Part shown: piece by piece, positions 49,352 to 58,063 of the stretch
Position numbering within the stretch: position 1 is the stretch's first letter
How the letters are laid out: every line of letters begins with the position of its first letter
From: Fimenecus sp900545625
GTDB taxonomy: Bacteria; Bacillota; Clostridia; Oscillospirales; Acutalibacteraceae
NCBI GenBank assembly: GCA_963931525.1
Contig: OZ007023.1
Span: 2,108,001-2,172,000, forward strand
Direction: 5' to 3'
Length of the DNA stretch: 64,000 bases
The notes under the pieces: model-generated
Told to the model about the DNA's origin: nothing
Databases searched by the model: none
Seen by the model: only the letters and a program-made list of their open reading frames with translations
Position numbers and translations under genes: made by a program

Positions 49352-51097
49352 ATGGAAAACCAATGTGTACATCCGAATCCGCAGTTTGCACGCACGACCT
49401 GTCAGGACTTGAACGGCGAATGGGATTTCGGCTTTAAAAAAGCGGCGCGCGGCTTTCGGTTTTCAAAAGATTTTTCGCGTGCCGAAAAGCTCTATGCAGC
49501 CGCTTCGTATCCGCAAAAAATACAAATTCCGTTCTGTCCCGAAAGCGTGCTTTCCGGCATCGGCTATACGGATTTCATCAACCTTGCGTGGTACCGAAAG
49601 GCTGTAGAAATTCAAAAAGGCGCCGGGCGGGTGTTTTTGCACATCGGCGCGGCGGATTACCTGACCACCGTGCTCGTAAACGGCAGACCGGCGGGCAGGC
49701 ACACGGGCGGTTACACGTCGTTTGCCTTTGAGATCACCGACCTTGTCCGGGAAGGCGAAAACGAATTGTTCATTCTCTGTGAGGACGACACACGCAACGG
49801 ACTTGTCCCCTCCGGCAAACAGAGCGCGCGCAAAAAAAGCTACGCGTGCAGTTATACGCGCACCACAGGGATCTGGCAAAGCGTGTATCTCGAATACACC
49901 CCGCAAAATTATATCGAAAGCATCCGACTTTACCCGAACCCAAACGCAGGGTGCGTGACTGTACACGCCGTGCTTTGCGGCAAAGGCGATTTGCGCTGCG
50001 AGGCGTCTTACAAGGGGAAATCCGTCGGCGTGCAGGAGATCAAAGGCGCCTGCGGAGAGGCAGTCGTGCAAATCCCGCTTGCGGAAACGCATTTGTGGGA
50101 AGCCGGGCACGGCAGACTTTACGATCTGCGCCTGACTTTCTCCGGCGACACGGTCGAAAGCTATTTCGGGCTGCGGGCGGTGCGGCTGGACGGGATGCGT
50201 TTTCTCATCAACGAGAAGAGCGTATTTCAGCGGCTCGTGCTCGATCAGGGGTATTACCGCGACGGCATTTATACCGCGCCCGACGACGCGGCGCTGATTC
50301 GGGATATCGAGCTTGCACAGTCCGTAGGCTTCAACGGTGCACGGCTGCACCAAAAGGTGTTCGACCCGCGGTTTTTGTATTTCTGCGACCGGTACGGGTA
50401 TCTCGTTTGGGGCGAATTCGGCAGTTGGGGCTTGGACACTTCCGCCCCCGCAGCGTTCGAAGTCTTTTTGCCGCAGTGGCTCGAAGCGCTCGCGCGCGAC
50501 TGCAACCACCCATGCATCGTGGGCTGGTGCCCGTTTAACGAAACGTGGGATACGCACGGCAGAAAACAGCGCGACGGGCTGCTTGCCGCCGTCTATGACG
50601 CGACCAAGGCGTTCGATCCCACCCGTCCGTGCATTGACACAAGCGGCAATTTCCACGTAAAAACCGATATTTACGATGTGCACGACTACCGCTACGACCC
50701 GGCGGAATTCAAGGCTTCCTTTGGCCGGCTTGAGACGGACGGCGAACTGTATGAGCACGTGCTGCAAGACCACCCCGGCAGGCAGCAATATAACGGCGAG
50801 CCGACTTTCGTAAGCGAATACGGCGGCATCAAGTGGGCGGCGGACGCGCAATACAAATCGTGGGGCTACGGCGAGGACGTGCACAACGAGACCGATTTCG
50901 CCGCACGCTATGCGGGGCTGACGGTGGCGCTTACCGGCAATCGCAAAATGTTCGGCTTTTGCTACACCCAGCTTTACGACGTGGAGCAGGAGCAAAACGG
51001 GCTGTTCACCTATGACCGCGCGCCGAAATTTTCAGACGAAACCTATCAAAAAATCAAAGCCGCCAATGAAGCGCCGGCGGCGATCGAACAGGAATAA
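49352..51097 (+). CDS. Glycoside hydrolase family 2 enzyme
   Basis: 581 residues, no signal peptide. N-terminal sugar-binding jelly roll (LAWYRKAVEI, LHIGAADYLTTVLVNG), an immunoglobulin-like middle domain, and a TIM barrel with the acid/base Glu in CPFNETWDTHGRK near residue 399 and the probable nucleophile Glu in TFVSEYGGIKW near 489. This is the shorter three-domain GH2 form, acting on beta-galactosides, glucuronides or mannosides. It is cytoplasmic, so it likely cleaves imported oligosaccharides. The secreted GH5 gene follows 27 nt later and may supply them. Confidence 0.92.
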   Translation: MENQCVHPNPQFARTTCQDLNGEWDFGFKKAARGFRFSKDFSRAEKLYAAASYPQKIQIPFCPESVLSGIGYTDFINLAWYRKAVEIQKGAGRVFLHIGAADYLTTVLVNGRPAGRHTGGYTSFAFEITDLVREGENELFILCEDDTRNGLVPSGKQSARKKSYACSYTRTTGIWQSVYLEYTPQNYIESIRLYPNPNAGCVTVHAVLCGKGDLRCEASYKGKSVGVQEIKGACGEAVVQIPLAETHLWEAGHGRLYDLRLTFSGDTVESYFGLRAVRLDGMRFLINEKSVFQRLVLDQGYYRDGIYTAPDDAALIRDIELAQSVGFNGARLHQKVFDPRFLYFCDRYGYLVWGEFGSWGLDTSAPAAFEVFLPQWLEALARDCNHPCIVGWCPFNETWDTHGRKQRDGLLAAVYDATKAFDPTRPCIDTSGNFHVKTDIYDVHDYRYDPAEFKASFGRLETDGELYEHVLQDHPGRQQYNGEPTFVSEYGGIKWAADAQYKSWGYGEDVHNETDFAARYAGLTVALTGNRKMFGFCYTQLYDVEQEQNGLFTYDRAPKFSDETYQKIKAANEAPAAIEQE

Positions 51098-51124
51098 GCA
51101 TCCATAAAAAGGGGGAAATTCGAA

Positions 51125-52375
51125 ATGAAAAAGGCTTTTGCGCGTATGTTTGCGTGCATTTTGGCGGTCTGCATTCTTTTAGCAAGCTGCCAAAGCGCGC
51201 CGCGCACTTTGGCGGAATACGGCAATGAAAATCCGAAAGATTTACAGCTTTTGACCGTGCAGAACGGTGAACTTGTAAATAAATCGGGCGAGACGGTGGT
51301 GCTCCACGGTGTCAACCTCGGCAACTGGATGCTCATGGAGACCTGGATGAGCTTTGTAGAGGAATATACAGAGGATTGGGGCTATTACGACACGCTGGAG
51401 GTCTTAACCGAGCGGTTCGGCGCAGAGCAGACCGCAGCGCTGGTAGCGGCGTATGAGGAAAATTTCATCACAGAAGCGGACATTGCGCAGATCGAAAAGT
51501 TAGGCTTCAACTGCGTGCGCGTGCCGTTCTGGTACCGCAATTTTATGAACGAGGATGGCAGTTGGCTTACACAGAATGCGGCTGACAACCCCGGCTTTCA
51601 GCGGCTCGATTGGCTGTTGGAAACCTGCGCGGCACACGGCATTTACGTGATTTTGGATCTGCACGGCGCGCCGGGCGGACAGAGCATGAACCACTGCACC
51701 GGCAAAGCAGGGCGCAACGAGCTTTATGAAAACGAAGAACGCATGGCGCAGACCGTCGCACTCTGGCAAACGATCGCTGAACGGTACAAGGACAATAAAG
51801 CAGTCGCCGCCTACGACCTTTTAAACGAGCCGCAGAACAACAGCGGCTACACAGGTGAATACGCCTGGGAAGCGGAAAGCGAAGAGGCGATCCGCCGCAC
51901 GAACGAGGCCTATGATACGCTCTATCACGCCGTGCGCGAAATAGACCCGAACCATGTGATCTCCTTTGAGGGCGTTTGGTCCACAACGGTGCTGCCCGAC
52001 CCTAAAAGCATGGGTTATGAAAATCTTATGTACCAGCTGCATCTGTACGACACCGAACGCGGTATGGTGCGCTACCGTGTCAACGAGCTGAAAACCGCGC
52101 GCGAAGACTTCGGCGTGGCGGTGCTTGTCGGCGAATACAACAACGGCGAGAAAGAAAGCTATGCGCAGCGCAAGTACCGCCGCAACGACATCAACTGCAT
52201 CAAATGGACATACAAGACCTTCAACGCGGGTGAGCAGTGGGGCATTTTCAATAAGGACGCCGAGCGCATCGACATCCGCACCGCGTCGTATGAAGAACTG
52301 CTCGCGTTCTGCCAAAACGAAGTTAAGACGGATTCGTTTACATTCAATGCAGCGGAAATGGAGATCATCGCGTAG
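51125..52375 (+). CDS. Lipoprotein glycoside hydrolase family 5 enzyme
   Basis: 416 residues. Lipoprotein signal MKKAFARMFACILAVCILLA with lipobox LASC near residue 22, so the enzyme is anchored outside. GH5 marks are GVNLGNWMLMETWM near residue 63, FNCVRVPFWYRNF, DLHGAPGGQSMNHCTGK, the acid/base Glu in YDLLNEPQNNSG and the nucleophile Glu in VLVGEYNNGE. The pattern is that of exo-beta-1,3-glucanase-like or cellulase-like GH5 groups. Together with the upstream GH2 it looks like a small plant- or fungal-glucan utilisation pair without its own transporter. Confidence 0.93.
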   Translation: MKKAFARMFACILAVCILLASCQSAPRTLAEYGNENPKDLQLLTVQNGELVNKSGETVVLHGVNLGNWMLMETWMSFVEEYTEDWGYYDTLEVLTERFGAEQTAALVAAYEENFITEADIAQIEKLGFNCVRVPFWYRNFMNEDGSWLTQNAADNPGFQRLDWLLETCAAHGIYVILDLHGAPGGQSMNHCTGKAGRNELYENEERMAQTVALWQTIAERYKDNKAVAAYDLLNEPQNNSGYTGEYAWEAESEEAIRRTNEAYDTLYHAVREIDPNHVISFEGVWSTTVLPDPKSMGYENLMYQLHLYDTERGMVRYRVNELKTAREDFGVAVLVGEYNNGEKESYAQRKYRRNDINCIKWTYKTFNAGEQWGIFNKDAERIDIRTASYEELLAFCQNEVKTDSFTFNAAEMEIIA

Positions 52376-52397
52376 CGGGCTGAACGTATAACAGCCA

Positions 52398-52443
52398 ACA
52401 GGGACGGTTCTGTGTCTTTGTGAGGACACAGAACCGTCCCTGT
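52398..52443. repeat. Long perfect inverted repeat (GGGACGGTTCTGTGTC type)
   Basis: Perfect 19-bp arms ACAGGGACGGTTCTGTGTC / GACACAGAACCGTCCCTGT with an 8-nt loop, followed by CTTTTAT. It follows the GH5 gene and can act as its terminator. The length and perfection of the arms, and the GGGACGGTTC core, which I recall as recurrent in other Firmicutes genomes, suggest a dispersed repeat used as a terminator. Confidence 0.7.
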
Positions 52444-52469
52444 CTTTTATTGAATTTGTCGCCGTACAA

Positions 52470-52697
52470 TCAGTCCTCGCCATATAGGTAGATATTGTCA
52501 TACACGCGCTGTGTAGCTCTGCCGAGGTCGTTGTAATCCTCGCCATTCGCTTCCCAGCAGTCAGGATATAAATCTATCCAGTCATTCAGTACATCTAATA
52601 TATCATTTACAGTTTTTGCTTGCAAAACCCTTTTCTGCAAATCCTTCGGAAGCGTATTTTGGATGAAGTCCATATCGCTTTCGCTAATTTTCGGCAT
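52470..52697 (-). CDS. Small hypothetical protein
   Basis: 75 residues, acidic, GGAGAAGG upstream of ATG at 52697. Reads MPKISESDMDFIQNTLPKDL and ends with RVYDNIYLYGED. It is predicted mostly helical and soluble, with no Cys cluster or DNA-binding motif. I do not recognise it. It is an isolated gene between the GH5 hairpin and the SWIM protein gene, with the same orientation as the latter. Confidence 0.6.
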   Translation of the reverse strand: MPKISESDMDFIQNTLPKDLQKRVLQAKTVNDILDVLNDWIDLYPDCWEANGEDYNDLGRATQRVYDNIYLYGED

Positions 52698-52812
52698 ATA
52701 TCCTTCTCCTTTCCACGGAACCGGGTTTATCTTTGTCTCGTACTCCCATTTCCATTATAGCGGCGTCTCTCTTCGCTTTTTTCACGGCATAGCTTTACGT
52801 TAGAGTGCCCCC

Positions 52813-53625
52813 TCATCCCAGCGTGAACGCAACGTCCTCGCGGTTATCGACGGCATACGCAAACAGCGTTGCCCGCGGCATTGCGGCGAAATATCCGCTT
52901 TGTGTAAACTGCGCCGCATACTGCTTTTCGATGATTTGAAGCAGCTCGCGAAGCTGCAGCAAGGCGGCGGCTGCGTGCTTGCAGGCAGAGACCTCATAAC
53001 AGGTGCAAAGCAAGCCCCCGATTTCGCCGTTCTGATAGGTAAACTCCACTTCGTAGGGTTTTCTCCCCTCTACAACAGCGCGTCCGCGCGTGCCGGCGAG
53101 TTCGAGATACAAAACCTTGTCCTCCATGCAGATCTCCCGCCCGCAGTTGACCACAAGTGCATCCATCTGCTCGGTGAGCTTTTCTAAACGAAACGTCTCC
53201 CCTGCTTTTCTGCCGCGCACATAGGTCTCATTCGGGTCTGCCGGCGGCAAGAACCATGTGGCAGCTTTTTTGTAGGGCAGTGTTTCGGGGGAAAACGTGA
53301 TAAGCTGTTCCCCTGCCATATAAAATTTGCCCTTGACCTCGGTGCTTGCCTGCGCCATCACGCGCTTGTATTCCGACAGCTTGATCTTGAAGTTGTAGGA
53401 AACCTCCGTCACAAAGCCGCGCAAGCCCTCTAACTTCCCGTCCACATACACGATGTCGCCGCATTGCAGGTCGAATTTGTCGTTAAAATAGGTGCAGGCA
53501 AAGCCCCGCGCAGGGAAATAGACCCGCACCACGGACGGCGCGACCGCTTTTCTGACGGCGGGAAGCTCCGCCGCATGTGCTCTTTTTTGCAACTTCTTTT
53601 TGGATAATCTGATTTTGATTCGCAT
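52813..53625 (-). CDS. SWIM zinc-finger protein
   Basis: 270 residues from ATG at 53625 (MRIKIRLSKKKLQKRAHAAE), with AAAGGGAGG upstream. The N-terminus is strongly basic. Near residue 210 a SWIM finger reads CTCYEVSACKHAAAAL (CxC-x6-CxH), preceded by VEFTYQNGEIGGLL. SWIM domains bind nucleic acids or proteins, and bacterial ones often accompany SNF2 helicases, but none is encoded here. The remainder resembles the non-helicase part of such proteins. The gene stands just left of the insertion sequence. Confidence 0.75.
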   Translation of the reverse strand: MRIKIRLSKKKLQKRAHAAELPAVRKAVAPSVVRVYFPARGFACTYFNDKFDLQCGDIVYVDGKLEGLRGFVTEVSYNFKIKLSEYKRVMAQASTEVKGKFYMAGEQLITFSPETLPYKKAATWFLPPADPNETYVRGRKAGETFRLEKLTEQMDALVVNCGREICMEDKVLYLELAGTRGRAVVEGRKPYEVEFTYQNGEIGGLLCTCYEVSACKHAAAALLQLRELLQIIEKQYAAQFTQSGYFAAMPRATLFAYAVDNREDVAFTLG

Positions 53626-53739
53626 ACAGAACCTCCCTTTCGTTTCAGATTGCTTATAATATAGCATACCGTGTGTCCCAAAAAACGGACTTTGCCGTGA
53701 CACGCCCCCTGTCAAGTAGACATTTTTTGTGGACACCTG

Positions 53740-54759
53740 TTATGCAGCATAAGCATAACGGACTTCCATCGGGGTTTGTCCTGTCTTGAGCTGTATTCGC
53801 TCATTGTTGTAAAAGTAAATATATTCATCCACAAGAGCCTTTGCTTCGTCAAAGGTTTGTGGCTTTGCTCTGTAAATACATTCGGTCTTCAGCATGCTGA
53901 AGAAGTTTTCGGCGCAGGCGTTGTCGTAAGGACACCCCACCGATGACATAGACGGTTTAATACCGTTTGCTATGGCAACGTTGTAATATGCCTGGGAGGT
54001 GTATTGAAATCCATTGTCACTATGCAGGATAAGCCCTCCGGAGGGCTTGGCGTTTTTCACTGCTGCACGTACCGTTTCAATCACCAGGCTTGCCGGCATT
54101 TGCGTTGCATATTTGTAACCCACAATACTGTTGTCATACAAATCCTTGATCATCGAAAGATACAAGAATCCCTGTTTTGTTTGTATGTAGGAGATATCTG
54201 TTACCCATTTTTCATTGGGCTTTGTCGCCTTAAAGTTGCGCATCAATTCATTGTTGTAATGGGTATAGGTGTTACAATCATAATGACGAAATCGTTTGCG
54301 TTTTCGTATAGCCAACAGATTATATTTGCGCATAATTCGCAAAACTGCTTTGTGGTTGATCACAAGTCCCGTTTCTCTCAGCAACCATATCTTAACACGG
54401 CGATAGCCATAGGTTCTATGTGCTTTCTTGTGGCATTCCACGATTAAATCTGCAATCACTTTGTCCTTGTCGGGTTCGTCTTTTCGATTCAACCATTTGT
54501 AATATCCGCTACGGGATACTTCAAGCAGCTTGCAGAGTTCTTCGACCGTGAAACGATCTCTGAACCGATGAATTACTTTGTACCGGAGTTCTTTGCATCC
54601 CACCTTTCGCACTCTTCCCGAAAAGCCCGTAATACCTCGTTTTCCATTTCTAATTGGCGTATCTTTTCTTCGGGTGTGTTCGGCTGCGGCTTTCTCGGTC
54701 GGCCTCTTTTGCGGGTACTTAGTCCTTCTTCTCCTCGCTTTTGGTAGTCCTGAAACCAC
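53740..54759 (-). CDS. IS3-family transposase, OrfB part (DDE integrase domain)
   Basis: 339 codons open. The functional part begins around CKELRYKVIHRFRDRFTVEE, where orfA ends, and contains an HTH-21 helix (KLLEVSRSGYYKWLNRKDE). The rve catalytic domain follows: Asp in KWVTDISYIQT, Asp in LILHSDNGFQYTS and Glu in DNACAENFFSML. It is normally made as an OrfAB fusion by -1 frameshifting near the end of orfA; the region GATGCAAAGAAC could be the slip site but is not a canonical heptamer. All DDE residues are present, so the element may be active. Confidence 0.9.
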   Translation of the reverse strand: MVSGLPKARRRRTKYPQKRPTEKAAAEHTRRKDTPIRNGKRGITGFSGRVRKVGCKELRYKVIHRFRDRFTVEELCKLLEVSRSGYYKWLNRKDEPDKDKVIADLIVECHKKAHRTYGYRRVKIWLLRETGLVINHKAVLRIMRKYNLLAIRKRKRFRHYDCNTYTHYNNELMRNFKATKPNEKWVTDISYIQTKQGFLYLSMIKDLYDNSIVGYKYATQMPASLVIETVRAAVKNAKPSGGLILHSDNGFQYTSQAYYNVAIANGIKPSMSSVGCPYDNACAENFFSMLKTECIYRAKPQTFDEAKALVDEYIYFYNNERIQLKTGQTPMEVRYAYAA

Positions 54760-55043
54760 TGCTTGAGCATACGGTATTGGATACCGGTTTCTCTCGTCAG
54801 ATCAGCAACGGATATACCATCCTCAAAGTGGCGTTTAATTACTTTTAGCTTGTATTCTGCTGAGTAATATTTGGTGTTTTTTAGCGATTCCTTGCCTTTT
54901 TGACGGTAGTCGCGAAGAATGTAACACAGATAGCTTTTGCTGATGTCATATTCCTCACAAATCGCTTTTAATGTCTTATGGTTTTCCTCATGCTCTCGAA
55001 TGATGGTAATCTTTTCTTCGTAACTAAACTGGTATTTTCCCAT
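54573..55043 (-). CDS. IS3-family transposase, OrfA part (HTH)
   Basis: 156 residues, ATG at 55043 with GGAG upstream. It has two helix-turn-helix units (YSFEEK-type start KYQFSYEEKITIIREHEEN, then SVADLTRETGIQYRMLKQWF), a basic linker GLSTRKRGRPRKPQ and a leucine-zipper-like end (EEKIRQLEMENEVLRAFREE). It binds the terminal repeats. Its 3' end overlaps orfB by 187 nt in the -1 frame. Confidence 0.9.
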   Translation of the reverse strand: MGKYQFSYEEKITIIREHEENHKTLKAICEEYDISKSYLCYILRDYRQKGKESLKNTKYYSAEYKLKVIKRHFEDGISVADLTRETGIQYRMLKQWFQDYQKRGEEGLSTRKRGRPRKPQPNTPEEKIRQLEMENEVLRAFREECERWDAKNSGTK

Positions 55044-55382
55044 TTTTCTTCAACTCCTTGACTCTTTTATTATACATCAAGGTGTCCTATATTTTAATGT
55101 CTACTTTTTAGGTATCATATCACCGCTAAATACCACGGGTTGTCTTTCTTTTTTACGGCTTGCCGCTTCGGCAGAAAACACAGAAGGCGGCTTTGTGCCT
55201 TCTGGGGACGTCGAACCATCTCCTTGGTTTACGCTGATTCGACACGAATTTTGCGATAAGTCTAAAGCCATCATCGTTATTTTGGTTTCTCCGAAGATTT
55301 GTATTGACATCCCACCCTGTTTTTGCTAAAATATTTGAGCAATAAGGCAAGGCGATTTTCGTCTTCCTTACTTACATTTTAT

Positions 55383-55500
55383 ACGGAGACGTATCGAAGT
55401 GGTCATAACGGGGCGCACTCGAAATCCTGCGGGGTGCTGTCCGTTTCGTCCAGCCGAAACCTTGTAACCATGCGGGTTTTACCCGGTTCGAAAAACTGAA
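55383..55500 (+). pseudogene. Degenerate tRNA-Ser copy and flank
   Basis: From 55386, GACGTATCGAAGTGGTCATA and following bases match the 5' half of the intact tRNA-Ser at 55585 through the D-arm and into the anticodon loop (ACTCGAAATC). The variable arm and T-arm are then scrambled and the acceptor no longer pairs. After it, AACCATGCGGGTTT and CTGTTCTTTCC recur in the same order as after the intact gene. This is an old duplicate of tRNA plus flank. The 55111-55584 gap holds nothing else recognisable. Confidence 0.6.
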
Positions 55501-55584
55501 TAATTTGCTGTTCTTTCCGTCAGTTCTTTCCAAAGCCCTTTTCTATCGGAAAAAGGCGAGGAAAAACAGCGGTTGAGCATATAG

Positions 55585-55673
55585 GGAGCGGTATCGAAGT
55601 GGTCATAACGGGCCTGACTCGAAATCAGGTAGTCCTCACGGGCTCGTGGGTTCGAATCCCACCCGCTCCGCCA
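55585..55673 (+). tRNA. tRNA-Ser (CGA anticodon)
   Basis: 89 nt with a long variable arm. Acceptor GGAGCGG pairs with CCGCTCC, anticodon stem-loop is CCTGA-CTCGAAA-TCAGG, the variable arm is TAGTCCTCACGGGCTCGT, the T-arm has GGGTTCGAATCCC, and CCA is encoded. Anticodon CGA reads serine UCG. It is the probable integration site of the element to its right. Confidence 0.95.
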
Positions 55674-55676
55674 TCG

Positions 55677-55718
55677 AAAAATCCAGTAACCATGCGGGTT
55701 TCTGGATTTTTTCTTTTT
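55677..55718 (+). terminator. Terminator after tRNA-Ser
   Basis: AAATCCAG / CTGGATTT around TAACCATGCGGGTT, then TTTTCTTTTTTG, directly after the tRNA CCA. Confidence 0.7.
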
Positions 55719-55745
55719 TGTGCCCGCTCCAAAAATCACCCGGTT

Positions 55746-55787
55746 TTGGGCTGTTCTTTCCATAATTTTGGAAAGAACAGCTTTTCG
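55746..55787 (-). terminator. Terminator of the integrase gene
   Basis: 12-bp stem GCTGTTCTTTCC / GGAAAGAACAGC with an 8-nt AT loop, just beyond the integrase stop codon at 55790. The arm CTGTTCTTTCC also occurs near 55508 in the degenerate copy. Confidence 0.5.
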
Positions 55788-55789
55788 CT

Positions 55790-57001
55790 TTATTCCCCGC
55801 TTTTTTCTGCGCTTTGCTCCCATCTGCTGCCGAAATCTCCCGCTTCGGGAAGGGGCATACCGCTCACCATCGCCTGCGCCGAGGAGAGTTTCGAACTGTA
55901 ATCCAGATGGGCGTAAATGTTTGCCGTGGTGGAAAAATCCGAATGCCCCAGCCAGTCCTGAATCTGCTTAAGCGGTACACCGTTGGCAAGCAAGAGGGAG
56001 GCGCAGCTATGCCTGAGATCGTGGAAGCGCATCTTTTTCATGCCGTGCCGCTGAATAAAGGCGGGAAATTGTGAGGTCAGATAATCGGGCTTCATCCGCT
56101 CGCCCAACTCGTCCACGAAGACGAAGCCGTCGTATTCGTAGTTGTAGCAGTTGCCGCAGACCTGCTTGTTCAGCTCCTGCGCCGCCTTGACTTCCGCAAA
56201 GTATTCCTTGAATCTTCCCACCAGCGGCAGGGTGCGCATACTGGATTTGGTTTTTGCCGACTCCTGCTCGATGATCTCTGTTTTTCCGCCCACATTGACG
56301 GAGGTCACCGTCCGTTTGATGGTCAGCGTTTCCCGTTCAAAGTCGATGGCGTCCCACTTGAGCCCCAGCACCTCGCCCCGGCGCAACCCGTAAAAGGCGG
56401 CGACTAAGACCGGCAGCTCCAGCTTTGTCCCCTTGACCACTTCAAATAAGTGCTGAAGCTCTGCCGCATCCAGAAACACTGGCTGGAAATCGTTCTTCTT
56501 TGGGCGGTCTACCTTCATCGCCACGTTCTGCGCTACCAGATCGGTTTTCATGGCGTATTTCAGGGCCTGATGAATCACAGCGTGGTAGTGGATCACGGAA
56601 TTAGGCTTGACCGTCCGCAGCTTTTCGGAATAAAACTGCTGGATGTGTCTTGCTTCCAAGTCCTTTAGGGTAATCGGCTTATTCCGAAAATACGGCTCAA
56701 TGGTCTGCTTCACCATACTCTCATAAGAGCCGAAGGTGGTGGGTTTCACCCTGACCTTGACGATCTCCAGCCAGCCAAGCAGATAGTCGGCAAACAGCAT
56801 ATTGGAGCAAAGCTCGCCGATCTCTGCAGGCGGCTCAAAGGCGTTGCGGATTTTCACAAGCTCCGCTTCAGCCTTACGTTTGTTTCCCTTTTCGGGAAGT
56901 CCGGTGGATATGTACTTGACGTGCCGCTTGTTTTTGCTGTCGTAATAGCTCAGCACAGCGTAGTAATACCCTTTTTTAACCTGTAAATGTCCTGATACCA
57001 A
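55790..57001 (-). CDS. Tyrosine-recombinase integrase of the element
   Basis: 403 residues from a TTG start at 57001 with AAAGGAG 9 nt upstream. An N-terminal arm-binding domain (KKGYYYAVLSYYDSKNKRHV), a SAM-like core-binding domain (about 65-165) and the catalytic domain: first Arg in YGLRRGEVLGLKW, then HDLRHSCASLL, GHSDFSTTANIYAHLDY with the nucleophile Tyr. This is the integrase type of Tn916/ICE relatives. It sits beside tRNA-Ser, which marks that gene as the attachment site, and it is last in a run of minus-strand element genes. Confidence 0.96.
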   Translation of the reverse strand: MVSGHLQVKKGYYYAVLSYYDSKNKRHVKYISTGLPEKGNKRKAEAELVKIRNAFEPPAEIGELCSNMLFADYLLGWLEIVKVRVKPTTFGSYESMVKQTIEPYFRNKPITLKDLEARHIQQFYSEKLRTVKPNSVIHYHAVIHQALKYAMKTDLVAQNVAMKVDRPKKNDFQPVFLDAAELQHLFEVVKGTKLELPVLVAAFYGLRRGEVLGLKWDAIDFERETLTIKRTVTSVNVGGKTEIIEQESAKTKSSMRTLPLVGRFKEYFAEVKAAQELNKQVCGNCYNYEYDGFVFVDELGERMKPDYLTSQFPAFIQRHGMKKMRFHDLRHSCASLLLANGVPLKQIQDWLGHSDFSTTANIYAHLDYSSKLSSAQAMVSGMPLPEAGDFGSRWEQSAEKSGE

Positions 57002-57125
57002 TTTATAAAACTCCTTTCTTTGCTTTTACACAGGACAGTCCGGCACCGACAAGGCCATTGTACCCTGCCGGTTCCGTTCTTTCCATTGTGTGAAGGTCGT
57101 GCTCCACACACATTTTCGGTTCGAA

Positions 57126-58049
57126 TCAACGACTGTCCCTGTCCCGTTCCCGTCTGCGCTGCCATTGCTCCAACAGCTTGATGACCGTATCGCAGACCTG
57201 CTTGTCCGTGTAACTCTTCGGGAAATATTTGCGAATGTCCTCCCGCTTGAATCTGTACTGCTCCTGTTGATTGGGCTTTTGCTCGGCGAGGATGTCGTAG
57301 ATTGTCCGGTCTTGCAGCACGCCCTCCTGCGAAAGCTTCTTTAAGCGGATTGCCTGTGCGTGGGACGGCGTGCAGTCGTTAAGCTCCATTGCGCTTAACA
57401 ATGCCCGTTGCTCCGACTGGTCTAAGTATGAGATTTCTACCGCAGGGTTGAAAGCGATTTTGTTTTCGTCCACCATCGAAAGCAGTTCGGGGATTAAGTA
57501 TGTTAATCGAATAAAGCGCTTAACCTGATTGCGGCTTTCTCCTGCATCCTCTGCAACCTTTTCGACACTCAACAGCTTCTGCCCAAGTTGGGCAGAAGCT
57601 ACACCCTGATGTTTGATTGCATCCAGCTTCATCTTGTATGCAAACGCTTTTTCGCTGGGTAAAATATGTTCCCGTTGCAGGTTGGCGTCCACCATCGCAA
57701 TCACCGCTTCGTCATCGCTCATCTCTCGAATGATTACGGGCATTGTCTCGATCCCCAGCACCTGACACGCCGCCAGCCTTCTGTGCCCGGAGATCAACTC
57801 GTACCCGCCTTCCTGCAAAGGACGAGCGAGCGCCGGCGTGAGCGTACCAAACTTTTGGATGCTCTCAATCAGCCGTTTCATCTCGTCATCGTTCTGGATT
57901 TTGAACGGGTGCTCTTTGAACGGGTGAAGCTCATTTAATGGAATTTCTTTTACCCGTTCCAGCTTTGCATCATCTCGTTCCTCCTGCGAAGAAAACAGCT
58001 CGTCCAGCGAATTTGTTGGTAAAGTAAAATCAGATTTTCGTTTTGTCAT
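57126..58049 (-). CDS. ParB/Spo0J-like partition protein
   Basis: 307 residues from ATG at 58049 (MTKRKSDFTLPTNSLDELFS), with AAAGGAGG upstream. ParB N-terminal motif with LISGHRRLAACQVLG near residue 87, NLQREHILPSEKAFAYKMKL, and an HTH core (GESRNQVKRFIRLTYLIPEL). The C-terminal dimer region ends in basic residues. Such proteins on integrative elements act in segregation or regulation. No ParA is encoded nearby. Confidence 0.92.
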   Translation of the reverse strand: MTKRKSDFTLPTNSLDELFSSQEERDDAKLERVKEIPLNELHPFKEHPFKIQNDDEMKRLIESIQKFGTLTPALARPLQEGGYELISGHRRLAACQVLGIETMPVIIREMSDDEAVIAMVDANLQREHILPSEKAFAYKMKLDAIKHQGVASAQLGQKLLSVEKVAEDAGESRNQVKRFIRLTYLIPELLSMVDENKIAFNPAVEISYLDQSEQRALLSAMELNDCTPSHAQAIRLKKLSQEGVLQDRTIYDILAEQKPNQQEQYRFKREDIRKYFPKSYTDKQVCDTVIKLLEQWQRRRERDRDSR

Positions 58050-58063
58050 TGCGTTTGCCTCCT

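Larger units (their letters stand above)
53710..55110 (-). mobile_element. IS3-family (IS150-like) insertion sequence
   Basis: About 1.4 kb with imperfect terminal inverted repeats: TCAAGTAGACATTTTTTGTGGACACCT at the left, against AAAAGTAGACATTAAAATATAGGACACCT read inward from the right (near 53710 and 55110). It carries two overlapping reading frames, orfA and orfB, both intact. The outermost bases are uncertain, as similar TGA(C/T)AC sequences continue to 53698 and 55117, and no clear target duplication is visible. Its codon use is AT-richer than its neighbours. Confidence 0.85.

Noticed and set aside
49463..50995. 510-codon minus-strand open frame opposite the GH2 gene
   Set aside because: Antisense to a GH2 enzyme with both catalytic Glu in place; no family pattern of its own.
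55101..55350. Small minus-strand frames (65-69 codons) beside the insertion sequence
   Set aside because: No ribosome binding site, a low-information basic composition, and one frame runs across the insertion-sequence boundary.
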